NCBI RefSeq assembly: GCF_000708595.2
Contig: NZ_JARP01000002.1
Span: 62,001 to 126,000, forward strand
DNA length: 64,000 nucleotides
DNA from: Flavobacterium sp. KJJ
GTDB lineage: Bacteria; Bacteroidota; Bacteroidia; Flavobacteriales; Flavobacteriaceae
Reading direction: 5' to 3'
A program made the translations under genes and the position numbers. How positions within the stretch are numbered: the stretch's first letter is position 1; each line of letters opens with the position of its first letter. The notes beneath the pieces were generated by a model. The model saw only the letters and a list, made by a program, of their open reading frames with translations. It was not told the origin of the DNA and did not search any database. Shown here piece after piece: positions 34,224 to 45,482 of the stretch.

Positions 34224-37004
34224 TTATTTTTTAACGAATTTCTTGATAATCTTTTTGTTGCCGTTATTTAATTCAATAATATAAAATCCTGTAGCCAACT
34301 TGCTTACATCGATAGCACTTCCAGAGATTTCTCCAGAAATAAGCTGCTGACCTAATGTATTTGTAATTTTATACGAATAACCGCTGCTGTTAGAAAAAGA
34401 AACATTTAATTCATTTTCTACTGGATTTGGATATAATGCAAAACTTGAAGTTTCAGTAGTTTCAACTAATCCTGCTACAATTTCCTCATCGACAACTGCG
34501 CCAGAAGCCGTTATATTTATAGAATAATCTTCCACTTGACCGTATGAGAAAGTCTCACAAGATGTTGGAGTTCCATTATACTTCATAGAAACCCTTAACC
34601 TGGTTGTTCCAAGTGTTGCAGTTGATGGAATTGTAATTGTACCTGTTGCTGGAGTTGCAGTTGATGTGGCTTTTGTAAATACAGTTTCGCCAGAATCTGC
34701 AAAATCGCCATCTTGGTTGTAATCTATAAAAACAGCATATCCTTCACTGTAAACAGAAGAAGTCCAACTTGGGGTAATTGTAATTGTATACGCTGTTCCT
34801 CTTGTTGCATTTGTAGAAATTGAAGTATAATTTTCGTACCCAGTAGTTCCAGTAGAAGTATTATTAATTGTACCCAAAACTACTTTGCCAATTCTTTCGT
34901 CTGCTGCACTATTTCCTTTAGAAGTACAATACGTTATTGTAGTCGCAGTAGTGGTAACATTTACAGCATTACTAGCTGCAGAAACATTTCCTGCTGCATC
35001 TTTAGCCTTTACCGTAAAAGTATAGGCAGTTGAAGCAGTTAATCCAGTAACCGTATAACTTGTAGTTGTAGATGAACCTTTTAAAGTTGTTCCTTGGTAA
35101 ATATCATATCCTGTTACTGCCACATTATCTGTAGAGGCGGTCCACGATAAATTTGTTGTTGTTCCTGTTGTTCCAGAAGCAGCAAGTGCGGTTGGTGCTG
35201 ATGGTGCCACTGTATCTGTAGATCCTGAATAAGCGGCTCCAATACCAACGGCATAAAATGCATTTGTTGTAGCAATAACTTCTGCAGAACCAGCGCCATA
35301 TAAGTCAATAGCAGACTGTATACCTGAAGTTCTCGCATTTGCATAAGTCGAGTTTGAAGTTAAATAAACACTTTCTAAACGGAAAGCAATTTTAGCCGCT
35401 TTATCTATTGTAATTCCTGTAACGTTATAAACACTTCCTATGTCGTTTGTTCCTGATTTACCAACTGATAAAATATAAAACCAATGATTTAATACTCCTG
35501 AATTGGTGTGAACACCGCAATAATCATTGTTGCTTGTTGGTGTACAGCTTACATTTACCCAATACGTTCCTCCATAAGTATCTGGCTGACCCTCAGAGTT
35601 TGGATCGCTCATAGAACGTAAAGCCAAATGTCCAGTTCTTCTTTCAATATCTTCACCTACTAACCATGTTGATTTTGTTGGTGCTGCGCGATATTCAATA
35701 CAGGCTGCCCAAATATCCGAAAAAGCTTCGTTCATCGCTCCAGATTCTTTTTGGTATGCTAAATTTGCTGTGTATGTACATACTGCATGCCCAATCTCGT
35801 GTCCTGCAACATCTATAGAAGTTAAGATATCAAAACCTCCAGTTCCGCTTCCGTCTCCGTAAGTCATAACACTTCCGTTCCAGAAAGCATTATTATTACT
35901 TGAATATCCGGCTGCAATTAAATTATAATGCACATAACTTTTGATTTTTGCTCCAGCATTATCATAGCTGTTTCTGCCATGAACAGCTGACCAATAATCA
36001 TACGTCATTTCAGCTCCCCAATGTGCATCAAGTGCTCCGTTATCTTTATTTGTATTATTATATTCAGCAGCAGTCCAGTTGTTATCAGCATCGGTAAAAT
36101 TTGTTGTTGGATAAGTTGCTGTTCTTGCAGAATTATAAGTTTGAACTCCATTTCCACGAGTAACATCTGACAAAATATACGATGAACCACTTAAACTAGT
36201 TTGAATAGTTTGAGTGCCGCTGTAACGAGTTGCTGCGTTTGCTGCTACAACTGCCATTTTTGAAGACACATTATTTTTTTGCTCTTCAATTCCATCAGCA
36301 TTCGATTTGCCGTGACTGTATTCTCCAAGATGTTTAATTGTGGCATTGTAAAACAAGACTTTTCCAGTTTCAGCATCAATATAAAGATCGCCGCGACTTA
36401 AAGGTACCGTAGCATAAATATCAAATTTATACGCCAATCGCACTTTATCACTTTTTCTTAATTGCCCCTGCTCTTCCATCGCTGGCAATAAAACCAGTTC
36501 GCCTGTTGGTTTTTCATAATCCATTGCAGCTGCATCTGCTGGTTTTTCCCATAAATATTGTTTTGCTCCTGTGTAGGCTATTGCTTTATCAAATGCAGCT
36601 TGACTTGATAATTTTGGAGTTACATTGACATTCTCAAGAGCATAAAACTCTCCATTCATCGAAACTAATTTCCCGCCTTTTGAGTGTAAGGTGTAATTGG
36701 CAAACTCCACTTTAATTCCTTGTTCGTATAATTGAAATTTTTCATGAGTAAAACCTTCCTTATCCGATTCTATTTTAATTTTTGAAAAAGACTGATTGTC
36801 TTTTAAGCCTAATTGTTCTTTAAAAACTTTTTGTGAATCAGAACCCTTGTAGGCTGATTTATCATTAAATGTAATTAAACTAGGCAAACCATTTTCGGAG
36901 AGATCTTTCTTGCTTACTCTTTTGTCTGTTTCTTGTGCAGACACATTGAGCGAAATAAGGATAACAGTTGTGGCCAATAAAATTTTAGGTAATTTTTTTT
37001 TCAT
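34224..37004 (-). CDS. Secreted M4 (thermolysin-like) metallopeptidase with type IX sorting domain
   Basis: The 926-residue protein is a secreted zinc endopeptidase. It has a signal peptide (1-23), an FTP/PepSY-type propeptide to about residue 230, and an M4 catalytic domain. The zinc site is complete: H402-E403-x2-H406 in [10 protein letters not shown] and E426 in [13 protein letters not shown], with a later catalytic His in [14 protein letters not shown]. After it come a fibronectin type III domain (about 600-690), a GEVED-like domain (about 695-835, with [13 protein letters not shown]), and a C-terminal type IX secretion sorting domain ([14 protein letters not shown] to the last Lys-rich residues). 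It is probably exported through the outer membrane by T9SS. Confidence 0.95.
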   Translation of the reverse strand: MKKKLPKILLATTVILISLNVSAQETDKRVSKKDLSENGLPSLITFNDKSAYKGSDSQKVFKEQLGLKDNQSFSKIKIESDKEGFTHEKFQLYEQGIKVEFANYTLHSKGGKLVSMNGEFYALENVNVTPKLSSQAAFDKAIAYTGAKQYLWEKPADAAAMDYEKPTGELVLLPAMEEQGQLRKSDKVRLAYKFDIYATVPLSRGDLYIDAETGKVLFYNATIKHLGEYSHGKSNADGIEEQKNNVSSKMAVVAANAATRYSGTQTIQTSLSGSSYILSDVTRGNGVQTYNSARTATYPTTNFTDADNNWTAAEYNNTNKDNGALDAHWGAEMTYDYWSAVHGRNSYDNAGAKIKSYVHYNLIAAGYSSNNNAFWNGSVMTYGDGSGTGGFDILTSIDVAGHEIGHAVCTYTANLAYQKESGAMNEAFSDIWAACIEYRAAPTKSTWLVGEDIERRTGHLALRSMSDPNSEGQPDTYGGTYWVNVSCTPTSNNDYCGVHTNSGVLNHWFYILSVGKSGTNDIGSVYNVTGITIDKAAKIAFRLESVYLTSNSTYANARTSGIQSAIDLYGAGSAEVIATTNAFYAVGIGAAYSGSTDTVAPSAPTALAASGTTGTTTNLSWTASTDNVAVTGYDIYQGTTLKGSSTTTSYTVTGLTASTAYTFTVKAKDAAGNVSAASNAVNVTTTATTITYCTSKGNSAADERIGKVVLGTINNTSTGTTGYENYTSISTNATRGTAYTITITPSWTSSVYSEGYAVFIDYNQDGDFADSGETVFTKATSTATPATGTITIPSTATLGTTRLRVSMKYNGTPTSCETFSYGQVEDYSINITASGAVVDEEIVAGLVETTETSSFALYPNPVENELNVSFSNSSGYSYKITNTLGQQLISGEISGSAIDVSKLATGFYIIELNNGNKKIIKKFVKK

Positions 37005-37311
37005 AATAAGTTTGGTTTAAGATTGGTTAAATTGGATTACAAACAAAGTATTTAAAAGTAAGTAAATACTTTATTTTTGGATAAAAGTATTTTAAATTTG
37101 TCAGATAGTCGATGAAATTTGCCTTTAATCGATAAAATGCAACACTTTTTATTCTAAATTCACTTTTATTTAACAAATTGTAATAATCCTACAATAAATA
37201 CCACATAAAACCAATTATACTATTGATATTTAATATTTTAAACTTAAATAATACTTACAAATAAAACTATCACTTAAAAATCTTCCAAAAGCACGATCTC
37301 GATTTATCTTA
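37005..37311. other. 307-base AT-rich intergenic region
   Basis: Apart from the likely promoter of the M4 peptidase gene, no gene, repeat or strong hairpin was seen between that gene and the terminator of the CoA-transferase operon. A+T content is clearly higher than in the neighbouring genes. Confidence 0.6.
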
Positions 37312-37342
37312 CAAAAAAAAGGCTAGCTTTAAAAAGCCAGCC
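37312..37342 (-). terminator. Terminator of the CoA-transferase operon
   Basis: A hairpin (GGCTAGCTTT paired with AAAGCCAGCC, one mismatch) is followed on the minus strand by a run of nine T residues. It lies about 35 bases after the stop of subunit B. Confidence 0.85.
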
Positions 37343-37375
37343 TAAAGACGTGTTGTTATTTAAAAAAGAAATTAA

Positions 37376-38029
37376 CTATATATTCATTTCTGGAATTTCT
37401 CCTTCAATTATTAAATCAGCTTCAGTTGAAGCTATGATATGCTCAACAGAAACACCTGGCGCACGTTCTAAGAGCTTAAAGCCGTTTTCTGTCACTTCCA
37501 GAACTGCTAATTCCGTTACAATCTTTTTTACGCATCCTACACCTGTTAATGGCAAGGTACATTTTTTAAGAATTTTAGATTCTCCTGCTTTATTAACATG
37601 CATCATCGCAACAATGATATTTTCAGCGGAAGCCACTAAATCCATTGCGCCTCCCATTCCTTTAACCATTTTACCTGGAATTTTCCAGTTGGCGATATCT
37701 CCATTTTCTGAAACTTCCATTGCACCCAAAATCGTCAAATCTACTTTTTGACTTCGGATCATTCCGAAACTAAAAGCCGAATCAAAAAAACTCGCACCCG
37801 GAAGTGTAGTAATCGTTTGCTTTCCTGCGTTAATAATGTCGGCATCTTCTTCTCCGGCAAAAGGAAAAGGCCCCATGCCTAAAACTCCGTTTTCACTTTG
37901 AAACTCTACTGCAATATCTTCTCTCACGTAATTCGCAACCAAAGTCGGTATCCCGATTCCAAGATTGACAAAATATCGGTCTTTAACTTCTTTAGCAATT
38001 CGTTTTGCTATATCTTCTTTTGTTAACAT
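37376..38029 (-). CDS. scoB: Succinyl-CoA:3-ketoacid CoA-transferase subunit B
   Basis: The 217-residue protein is the B subunit of a 3-oxoacid CoA-transferase, which moves CoA between succinate and acetoacetate. The active-site glutamate lies in VEFQSENGVLGMGPFP, near residue 47. NLGIGIPTLVANYV comes before it and the conserved GGAMDLV follows near residue 125. In this family subunit B supplies the catalytic Glu. It follows subunit A with a 95-base spacer that holds a small inverted repeat. The two subunits form one complex for ketone-body or acetoacetate metabolism. Confidence 0.95.
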   Translation of the reverse strand: MLTKEDIAKRIAKEVKDRYFVNLGIGIPTLVANYVREDIAVEFQSENGVLGMGPFPFAGEEDADIINAGKQTITTLPGASFFDSAFSFGMIRSQKVDLTILGAMEVSENGDIANWKIPGKMVKGMGGAMDLVASAENIIVAMMHVNKAGESKILKKCTLPLTGVGCVKKIVTELAVLEVTENGFKLLERAPGVSVEHIIASTEADLIIEGEIPEMNI

Positions 38030-38051
38030 ATTTATAATGTGTCAATTTGGA

Positions 38052-38102
38052 AATTAGATAATTGGATAATGCTTCATCACAATCTAAATTAATTATCTAA
38101 TT
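38052..38102. repeat. 12-bp perfect inverted repeat between scoA and scoB
   Basis: AATTAGATAATT at 38052-38063 and its exact complement AATTATCTAATT at 38091-38102 lie in the gap between the two subunits. A third partial copy, TTATCTAATTA, follows at about 38117. There is no T-run on the minus strand, so it may affect stability or expression rather than end transcription. Confidence 0.7.
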
Positions 38103-38124
38103 ATCACATTTTCTACTTATCTAA

Positions 38125-38826
38125 TTACGCTCTCTGTCTTACTGTTCGTTGCTCGATTCTCTTTTCGAATTTTTCTCCTTGAAAAATTCGCTGCACCATA
38201 ATTCCCGGAATGTGAATTTGATTTGGATCTAAAGTGCCAACCGGAACTAATTCTTCGACCTCAGCAATTGTAATTTTTGCTGCGCCTGCCATACATGCAT
38301 TAAAGTTTCTGGCGGTTCCTTTAAAAATAAGATTTCCCGCTTCGTCCCCTTTCCACGCTTTGACAATAGCAAAATCAGCTTTGAAAGCATGTTCCATAAT
38401 ATGCATTTTCCCATTGAATTCACGAGCTTCTTTTCCTTCAGCAACTTCAGTTCCGTAACCGGCTGGCGTGAAGAAAGCAGGAATTCCCGCTTGAGCCGCA
38501 CGGCAGCGTTCTGCTAAAGTTCCTTGTGGAGTTAACTCTACTTCTAATTCTCCTGAAAGCATTTGGCGTTCGAATTCGGCATTTTCACCCACATAAGATG
38601 AAATCATTTTTCTTATTTGTTTTTTCTTCAACAGCAATCCCAAACCAAAATCATCAACACCTGCATTATTTGAGATACAAGTTAAATCTGAAATTGAGGT
38701 ATTTACCAATGCCGCAATCGTATTTTCAGGAATACCGCATAATCCGAAACCGCCAAACATAATGGTCATGCTGTTTTCGATTCCGTTAATCGCTTCCTGC
38801 ACGTTATTTACTTTTTTTGTTATCAT
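38125..38826 (-). CDS. scoA: Succinyl-CoA:3-ketoacid CoA-transferase subunit A
   Basis: The 233-residue protein is the A subunit of the 3-oxoacid CoA-transferase. It has the early glycine-rich segment [17 protein letters not shown] (about 19-35), the [12 protein letters not shown] motif near residue 57, and the [20 protein letters not shown] motif near residues 103-122. Subunit A shapes the CoA-binding pocket and has no catalytic Glu. It is the first gene of the scoA-scoB operon. The call is firm. Confidence 0.95.
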   Translation of the reverse strand: MITKKVNNVQEAINGIENSMTIMFGGFGLCGIPENTIAALVNTSISDLTCISNNAGVDDFGLGLLLKKKQIRKMISSYVGENAEFERQMLSGELEVELTPQGTLAERCRAAQAGIPAFFTPAGYGTEVAEGKEAREFNGKMHIMEHAFKADFAIVKAWKGDEAGNLIFKGTARNFNACMAGAAKITIAEVEELVPVGTLDPNQIHIPGIMVQRIFQGEKFEKRIEQRTVRQRA

Positions 38827-38916
38827 AACAAACTGTCTTTATTAGCGTATAATTTTGATAAAAATAAGATTTTTAGATTAAATTATAACGATTTCGTAAA
38901 AAATAAAATTGACTTC

Positions 38917-38969
38917 AAAAAAATATCCCTTTATGACTTCATAATAGAGAAGTGCATAAAGGGATATTT
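38917..38969 (-). terminator. Terminator of the ricT-gldH-PBP1A operon
   Basis: A 15-bp perfect stem (AAATATCCCTTTATG) closes a 19-base loop. The A-run at 38917-38923 gives T residues on the minus strand. It lies 24 bases past the PBP1A stop. Confidence 0.85.
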
Positions 38970-38992
38970 TTAATTTAAACCTGAATTAAGTA

Positions 38993-41299
38993 TTATAACT
39001 CGAATTCGTCTGTATTTTGTTCTGTTTGAGTAGTATCTTTTACAACAGCTGGTCGACTGTAACAATCTACCTTGATAGAAAGATTTGCCGGACGCTCAAA
39101 TTCTGATTTAGAAACTTGAAGTCCTGGATCTCCATAACATAGTTTCATAAAATAAGCCCAAACTGGCAATGCTGCCGTAGCTCCCTGTCCGTAGGTTAAA
39201 CTTTTAAAACGAGCTGAACGGTCTTCACAACCAACCCAAACTCCTGTAACTAAATTTGGAACCATTCCCATAAACCAACCGTCTGACTGGTTTTGTGTTG
39301 TTCCTGTTTTACCCGCAATCGGATTTTTGAACATGTATGGATATCCTGTCCAACGGTTATCACCGCTTCCTCCGCCCTGCGTGCGCAAACGTGCACCAGA
39401 ACCAGTTTCTGTAACTCCTTCTAATAATTTGATTACAGCAAAAGCAATATCTTTATTTAAAACGTCGTGCGATTCTGGAATGGGTTCGTAAATAACCTCT
39501 CCGCTTTTATTCTCGATACGGCTTAAAAATTGCGGCTTTACATAAACTCCTTGATTTGCAAAAGTGCTGTAAGCAGCAACCATATCTTCAACTGTAATAT
39601 CAACAGCTCCTAAAGCAATTGAAGGCTGAACCGGAATTTCAGTTTTAACTCCTAACTTTTGCGTTAACTCTACAACAGCTTCTGGACCAGTTCTGTCAAT
39701 TAATTTAGCCGAAACTGTATTAATAGAGTTTGCCAAACCTTGTTTTAATGTTACCATTCCGCGGTATCTGTTATCAGAGTTTCTTGGTTCCCAATCTTCC
39801 GTAACGTGGTGACGTCCTTTATGAATCATGAAAGGTCCATCTAAAATTGAATCACAAGGAGACATATTTAGTTGTTCGATAGCAGTTGCATAAACAAAAG
39901 GTTTGAAGGTAGAACCTACTTGTCTTGCTCCCTGACCTACGTGATCGTACTGAAAGTATTTGTAATTGATTCCGCCAACCCACGCTTTAATATTTCCGGT
40001 TTGAGGCTCCATTGCCATTAAACCTGACTGCAAAAAGTGTTTGTAATAACGGATAGAATCTAACGGCGTCATAACGGTATCGCGTTCCCCTTTCCAAGTA
40101 AATACACGCATTTGTGTTTTTACCTTGAATGAAGCAATAATCTCATCTTCGCTTTTATCTAAATCTTTCATGATTGCCCAGCGCGTAGAATTTTTCATGG
40201 CTTGCATCATAATTCTTTCTGTCTCAGCTTGAGTAATATTTACGAAAGGTGCATTTTTATTAGTTTTCATTTCAATGAAAAACTGTTGCTGTAAGTTTTT
40301 CATGTGTTCTGAAACTGCTTCTTCTGCATATTGCTGCATTCTAGAATCGATAGTAGTGTAAATCTTCAGACCATCTTTATAGATATCATAATCAGAACCG
40401 TCTGGTTTTTTGTTTTCTGCTACCCATTTTTTCATGTAATCACGAAGATATTCTCTGAAATACGTTGCAGTTCCTTCGCGGTGACTTTCTAATTTAAATT
40501 TCAAAGCAATTGGCAAAGCCTGTAATCTTAATTTCTCTGCAGTAGAAATCATCTTTGCTTTTTCCATTTGAGAAAGCACGACATTTCTACGGTTTTTAAC
40601 TCCCTCCGGATTACGAACTGGATTGTATAAACCTGAATTTTTGAACATTCCGACTAAAATAGCCGATTCGTCCATTGTTAAATCTTTTGGATCTTTAGAG
40701 AAATACGTTTGAGCAGCAGAACTTACTCCAACAGAATAATTTCCGAAATCATAAACGTTGCAATACATTGCCAAAATTTCATTTTTCGTATATTGTCTTT
40801 CGAGTCGAATGGCGATAATCCATTCTTTTATTTTTTGTACAATTCTGAAAGGAAGGAATTTAGAACCTTCTCCGTGAAATAATTGTTTTGCTAATTGCTG
40901 TGTTAATGTACTTGCTCCACCGTTGGTTCCTAAAGTAAAAACAGCTCTTAGAGTTCCGCGTCCGTCAATTCCTGAATGTTCGTAAAAACGGGCATCTTCG
41001 GTGGCAACCAAAGCTTCTACCAAACTTTTTGGCAAATCTGAATATTTAAGCTGCGATCTATTAGTCTTAAAATATTTACCAATAACTACTCCATCAGAAG
41101 AAATAATTTCGGTAGCTAAGTTAGAATCCGGATTTTCTAAATCTTCAAAAGAAGGCATTGAACCGAATAACCCCCAAGAGGCGAATAAAAAGAAAGCTAA
41201 AATACCTAGCAGTGTGTACGCAAAAACACGCCAGAACTTCTTTTTATAGTAATTAATATCTTTAACGCTATTTGTTTGATTGTTTTTTTTAGCAGCCAT
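38993..41299 (-). CDS. Penicillin-binding protein 1A (bifunctional glycosyltransferase/transpeptidase)
   Basis: The 768-residue protein makes and cross-links peptidoglycan. After a short cytoplasmic Lys-rich end and one membrane span (about residues 25-45), the glycosyltransferase domain shows ATEDARFYEHSGIDGRGTLR and STLTQQLAKQLFH. The transpeptidase domain has SxxK in GSTFKPFVYA, SxN in SINTVSAKL, and KTGTTQNQSDGWFMG. It resembles class A PBPs of normal length. Eight bases separate it from gldH, so it is the last gene of the ricT-gldH operon. Confidence 0.96.
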   Translation of the reverse strand: MAAKKNNQTNSVKDINYYKKKFWRVFAYTLLGILAFFLFASWGLFGSMPSFEDLENPDSNLATEIISSDGVVIGKYFKTNRSQLKYSDLPKSLVEALVATEDARFYEHSGIDGRGTLRAVFTLGTNGGASTLTQQLAKQLFHGEGSKFLPFRIVQKIKEWIIAIRLERQYTKNEILAMYCNVYDFGNYSVGVSSAAQTYFSKDPKDLTMDESAILVGMFKNSGLYNPVRNPEGVKNRRNVVLSQMEKAKMISTAEKLRLQALPIALKFKLESHREGTATYFREYLRDYMKKWVAENKKPDGSDYDIYKDGLKIYTTIDSRMQQYAEEAVSEHMKNLQQQFFIEMKTNKNAPFVNITQAETERIMMQAMKNSTRWAIMKDLDKSEDEIIASFKVKTQMRVFTWKGERDTVMTPLDSIRYYKHFLQSGLMAMEPQTGNIKAWVGGINYKYFQYDHVGQGARQVGSTFKPFVYATAIEQLNMSPCDSILDGPFMIHKGRHHVTEDWEPRNSDNRYRGMVTLKQGLANSINTVSAKLIDRTGPEAVVELTQKLGVKTEIPVQPSIALGAVDITVEDMVAAYSTFANQGVYVKPQFLSRIENKSGEVIYEPIPESHDVLNKDIAFAVIKLLEGVTETGSGARLRTQGGGSGDNRWTGYPYMFKNPIAGKTGTTQNQSDGWFMGMVPNLVTGVWVGCEDRSARFKSLTYGQGATAALPVWAYFMKLCYGDPGLQVSKSEFERPANLSIKVDCYSRPAVVKDTTQTEQNTDEFEL

Positions 41300-41308
41300 A
41301 ACTATTTT

Positions 41309-41788
41309 CTAATCTTTTTGTTCTATTCTAAAACCAACGTCTGTAATACCTTCTAATGCCTCGACACCAGGAATTTTACCTGTTTCTCTAACGGCTTGTT
41401 TTATGTGTACTTTGTATTTTCCTTTAAACTTAACGTCTTCTTTATAATACAATTTACTTTCTTTAATATCTGTAAAACCGTTTCCTAATAAAGTCCCATC
41501 AGGATTTGCCATTTGGTATTCTAAAGTATCCACTTTCGTGAAACCGCTTGGCGTTTCAATAGCAACAATTAAAAACAAATTATTGAACGGATAATTGTTA
41601 TTGTCTCTCAAATTTACAAATAAATTGTATTTTTTGGTAGAATCTAAAACTGGCAGATCAAAGGTTACAATACTGTCTTTGTGCCAAGCACTTCCAACAG
41701 ATTTGTACTCATCAAATACTCTTTTTTTATCACAAGAAAAAAGAAGTATTGCCACCAAAAGAAGAATCCCGCTATTTTTTATTCTCAT
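41309..41788 (-). CDS. gldH: Gliding motility lipoprotein GldH
   Basis: The 159-residue lipoprotein is needed for gliding motility in Flavobacterium johnsoniae. The signal peptide ends in a lipobox (LLVAILLFSC, C19). The mature part contains VFDEYKSVGSAWHKDSIVTF and ends in VGFRIEQKD. It is probably held on the periplasmic side of the membrane and works with the other Gld proteins and T9SS. The first 17 bases overlap the end of ricT, and the PBP1A gene follows 8 bases later, matching the ricT-gldH-PBP order I remember for related gliding bacteria. Confidence 0.93.
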   Translation of the reverse strand: MRIKNSGILLLVAILLFSCDKKRVFDEYKSVGSAWHKDSIVTFDLPVLDSTKKYNLFVNLRDNNNYPFNNLFLIVAIETPSGFTKVDTLEYQMANPDGTLLGNGFTDIKESKLYYKEDVKFKGKYKVHIKQAVRETGKIPGVEALEGITDVGFRIEQKD

Positions 41789-43112
41789 TTTTAGTAATAA
41801 TTATAGGTTTTCTTGGTTCAGCTGGTTTGTTTTCATTCGAATTATTTGGTTTATTCGATTGATTTTGCTTATTGTTCGGTTTATTCGATTTATTCGGATT
41901 TCCTCCAGCTGGTTTATTATTATTGTTATTTCCTTGTTGCGGTTTATTTGGAGCCGGAGCTGCCACAACCGCGCCCTCCGCATTTGGTTTGCGTTTTCGG
42001 TTTGGTTTTTTCTTTCTTTTAGGCTGATCAAAACGAGTTAAGCTCTCTTGACCCATTGCATTATTAAAGTCTTTTTCAGGTTCTGAAACTACTTCAATAG
42101 CAAAATCTTCAAGTGAAGACACTTTGTTTTTCTGTTTATTTTCGGCAATAATTTCTTTTACCTGATCAATTTTTAAAACGTGCCAGTTTGCAAAATTATT
42201 TGTGTATGCAAACCACATTAAACCTTTAAAAATATCTTGTTTCTGGCAGATTGCATCACCTTTTTCAGTTACTAATTTAGTATCGTAATCTGGAAAATCT
42301 TTCAATGCATCCATGTAAGTGTCAAGTTCGTAGTTTAAGCAGCACTTTAATTTTCCGCATTGTCCTGCTAATTTTTGTGGATTCAGCGAAAGCTGTTGGT
42401 AACGAGCTGCCGAAGTATTTACACTTCTAAAATCGGTAAGCCAAGTCGAACAGCAAAGTTCTCTTCCGCACGAACCAATTCCGCCTAAACGAGCTGCTTC
42501 CTGACGGAAACCAACTTGTTTCATTTCGACTCTTGTACTGAATTCTTTAGCAAAATCTTTAATTAAAAGCCTAAAATCGACTCTGTCATTTGCCGTGTAG
42601 TAAAACGTAGCTTTTGACCCGTCTCCTTGAAATTCAATATCCGAAATTTTCATTTCTAATTTATGCTGAATCGCTAATTCTCGGGCACGAACTTTCATTG
42701 GTTCTTCGCGATCACGCGCTACAGACCAAATATCGATATCTTTTTGAGATGCTTTTCTGTAAATTTTTGGCACTTCATTGCTTTCGTGATTTACACCTTT
42801 TTTCTTCATTTGAATTTTTACCAATTCTCCTGTCAAAGTTACAATTCCAATATCATGCCCTGGCGATGCAACAGTTGCTACAATATCGCCAATACTTAAA
42901 GTTAATTTCTCTGAATTTCTAAAAAATTCCTTGCGTCCGTTTTTAAAACGAACCTCAACACAATCAAAAATTGCTTCTCCATTAGACGGACTCATGTTCG
43001 CAAGCCAGTCAAAAACCGTCAATTTATTGCAGCTATCGGTGCCGCAAGTCCCATTATTTTTACAACCTTTTGGTGCACCACCATCTGAGGTTGAACAACT
43101 TGTACATGCCAT
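41772..43112 (-). CDS. ricT: RicT-like PSP1 domain protein (YaaT)
   Basis: The 446-residue protein has a Cys-rich N-terminus (MACTSCSTSDGGAPKGC and CGTDSCNK), a PSP1 domain through about residue 290, with the conserved CGRELCCSTW and QCGKLKCCLNYE cysteines, and a long Asn/Lys/Pro-rich tail (about 380-446). In Bacillus, RicT (YaaT) is part of an iron-sulfur-cluster complex that affects RNase Y activity. A start ten codons upstream at 43142 is possible but unlikely, as homologues begin at MACTSC. Here it heads the operon with gldH and the PBP1A gene. Confidence 0.92.
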   Translation of the reverse strand: MACTSCSTSDGGAPKGCKNNGTCGTDSCNKLTVFDWLANMSPSNGEAIFDCVEVRFKNGRKEFFRNSEKLTLSIGDIVATVASPGHDIGIVTLTGELVKIQMKKKGVNHESNEVPKIYRKASQKDIDIWSVARDREEPMKVRARELAIQHKLEMKISDIEFQGDGSKATFYYTANDRVDFRLLIKDFAKEFSTRVEMKQVGFRQEAARLGGIGSCGRELCCSTWLTDFRSVNTSAARYQQLSLNPQKLAGQCGKLKCCLNYELDTYMDALKDFPDYDTKLVTEKGDAICQKQDIFKGLMWFAYTNNFANWHVLKIDQVKEIIAENKQKNKVSSLEDFAIEVVSEPEKDFNNAMGQESLTRFDQPKRKKKPNRKRKPNAEGAVVAAPAPNKPQQGNNNNNKPAGGNPNKSNKPNNKQNQSNKPNNSNENKPAEPRKPIIITKNENKK

Positions 43113-43227
43113 AATTATATATGTAGTGTTGCATAAAAGCAACTTAAGTTCATAAACGTTTGATCGGTAAAGATAGTATTTTTTTTAGTTTGCTTTTTAT
43201 GGATTAAAACTAAAGGCTTGTTAAATA

Positions 43228-43266
43228 AAAAAAGCAGATTTTGTTTGACACAAAATCTGCTTTTTT
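43228..43266 (-). terminator. Terminator of trhO
   Basis: A 16-bp perfect stem (AAAAAAGCAGATTTTG) with a 7-base loop lies 19 bases past the stop codon and has a T-run on the minus strand. Confidence 0.9.
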
Positions 43267-43284
43267 AACTTTATTTAAAAGGAT

Positions 43285-44643
<1,359 letters not shown>

Positions 44644-44814
44644 GCTATAAACAGTTTTTAAGTTTAGAAATAAATGGGTATTGAATTCTTTTATCTTACT
44701 GAATTCGGGCGCAAAGATAAGTTTTTCTATTCAATTTTAAAAATGATAAAAATCATGGAATATTAAATAATATAAGCAGTATCGTATGATTTTAAATTTA
44801 ATTTTCTACAGAAG

Positions 44815-44831
44815 ATGTTCCACCGGAACAT
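44815..44831. promoter_or_regulatory. Perfect 7-3-7 palindrome ATGTTCC-ACC-GGAACAT
   Basis: Two 7-base arms separated by ACC form a perfect palindrome in the trhO upstream region, between the end of the bacilliredoxin terminator and the trhO start. It could be an operator, but the regulator is unknown. Confidence 0.4.
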
Positions 44832-44848
44832 AGAATATAAAAAATGAA

Positions 44849-44884
44849 AAGAGGGCTGTTTCAAAAAAATGAAATAGCCCTCTT
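44849..44884 (-). terminator. Terminator-like hairpin upstream of trhO, right of the terminator region
   Basis: A stem of 15 pairs with one mismatch (AAGAGGGCTGTTTCA with TGAAATAGCCCTCTT) and an A-rich loop lies 40 bases past the bacilliredoxin stop. Reading on the minus strand it lacks a long T-run, but its position fits the end of that transcript. It is followed by a CTTTGTACCTCTGTACCTTTG repeat (44889-44921). Confidence 0.75.
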
Positions 44885-44923
44885 AATCTTTGTACCTCTG
44901 TACCTTTGCTTCTTTGAACCTAA

Positions 44924-45334
44924 TTAACAATACTCGTTAAACGCATCTTGCAAATTCTCAGCGATTAATTCAGCTGGGCGCCCTTCAATATGGTGACGCT
45001 CAAGCATGTGAACCAATTCTCCGTTTTTGAACAAAGCCATAGATGGCGATGATGGAGGAAAAGGAAACATATGTTGTCTTGCGGCATCAACAGCTTCTTT
45101 GTCAACACCTGCGAAAACTGTAATTAAGTGATCTGGTTTTTTAGCGCCTTCTAAACTCATTTTAGCTCCCGGACGTGCATTTCTAGCAGCACAACCGCAA
45201 ACTGAATTTACAACAACTAAAGTGGTACCTTCAGCTTTGATAGCATTATCTACAGCGTCAGCACTATGTAAATCTTGAAAACCTGCAGCAGTCAATTCAG
45301 CTTGCATTGGTTTTACCATTTCTTCTGGATACAT
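44924..45334 (-). CDS. BrxA/BrxB family bacilliredoxin
   Basis: The 136-residue protein fits the bacilliredoxin (YphP/BrxA) family. The family active-site CGC appears as C46-G-C48 in VVNSVCGCAARNARPG, and FPFPPSSPSMALFKNGELV follows near residue 90. Bacilliredoxins remove bacillithiol from mixed disulfides on proteins. That Flavobacteriaceae make bacillithiol is plausible, as the pathway occurs in some Bacteroidota, but no bacillithiol gene is visible here. It is probably a single gene. Confidence 0.93.
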   Translation of the reverse strand: MYPEEMVKPMQAELTAAGFQDLHSADAVDNAIKAEGTTLVVVNSVCGCAARNARPGAKMSLEGAKKPDHLITVFAGVDKEAVDAARQHMFPFPPSSPSMALFKNGELVHMLERHHIEGRPAELIAENLQDAFNEYC

Positions 45335-45482
45335 ATTGTTTATTTTTAAATTTTACTTTTGAACTGCAAAGTTACAAAGTTTACTCGCAACAACTTAATT
45401 TGAAGTATAAAGTTTTGTTATAGTTCGATATAAAATTTTGAACCAAACAGAAAAGCAATCTTTAAAAATAATTTGCAAAACT

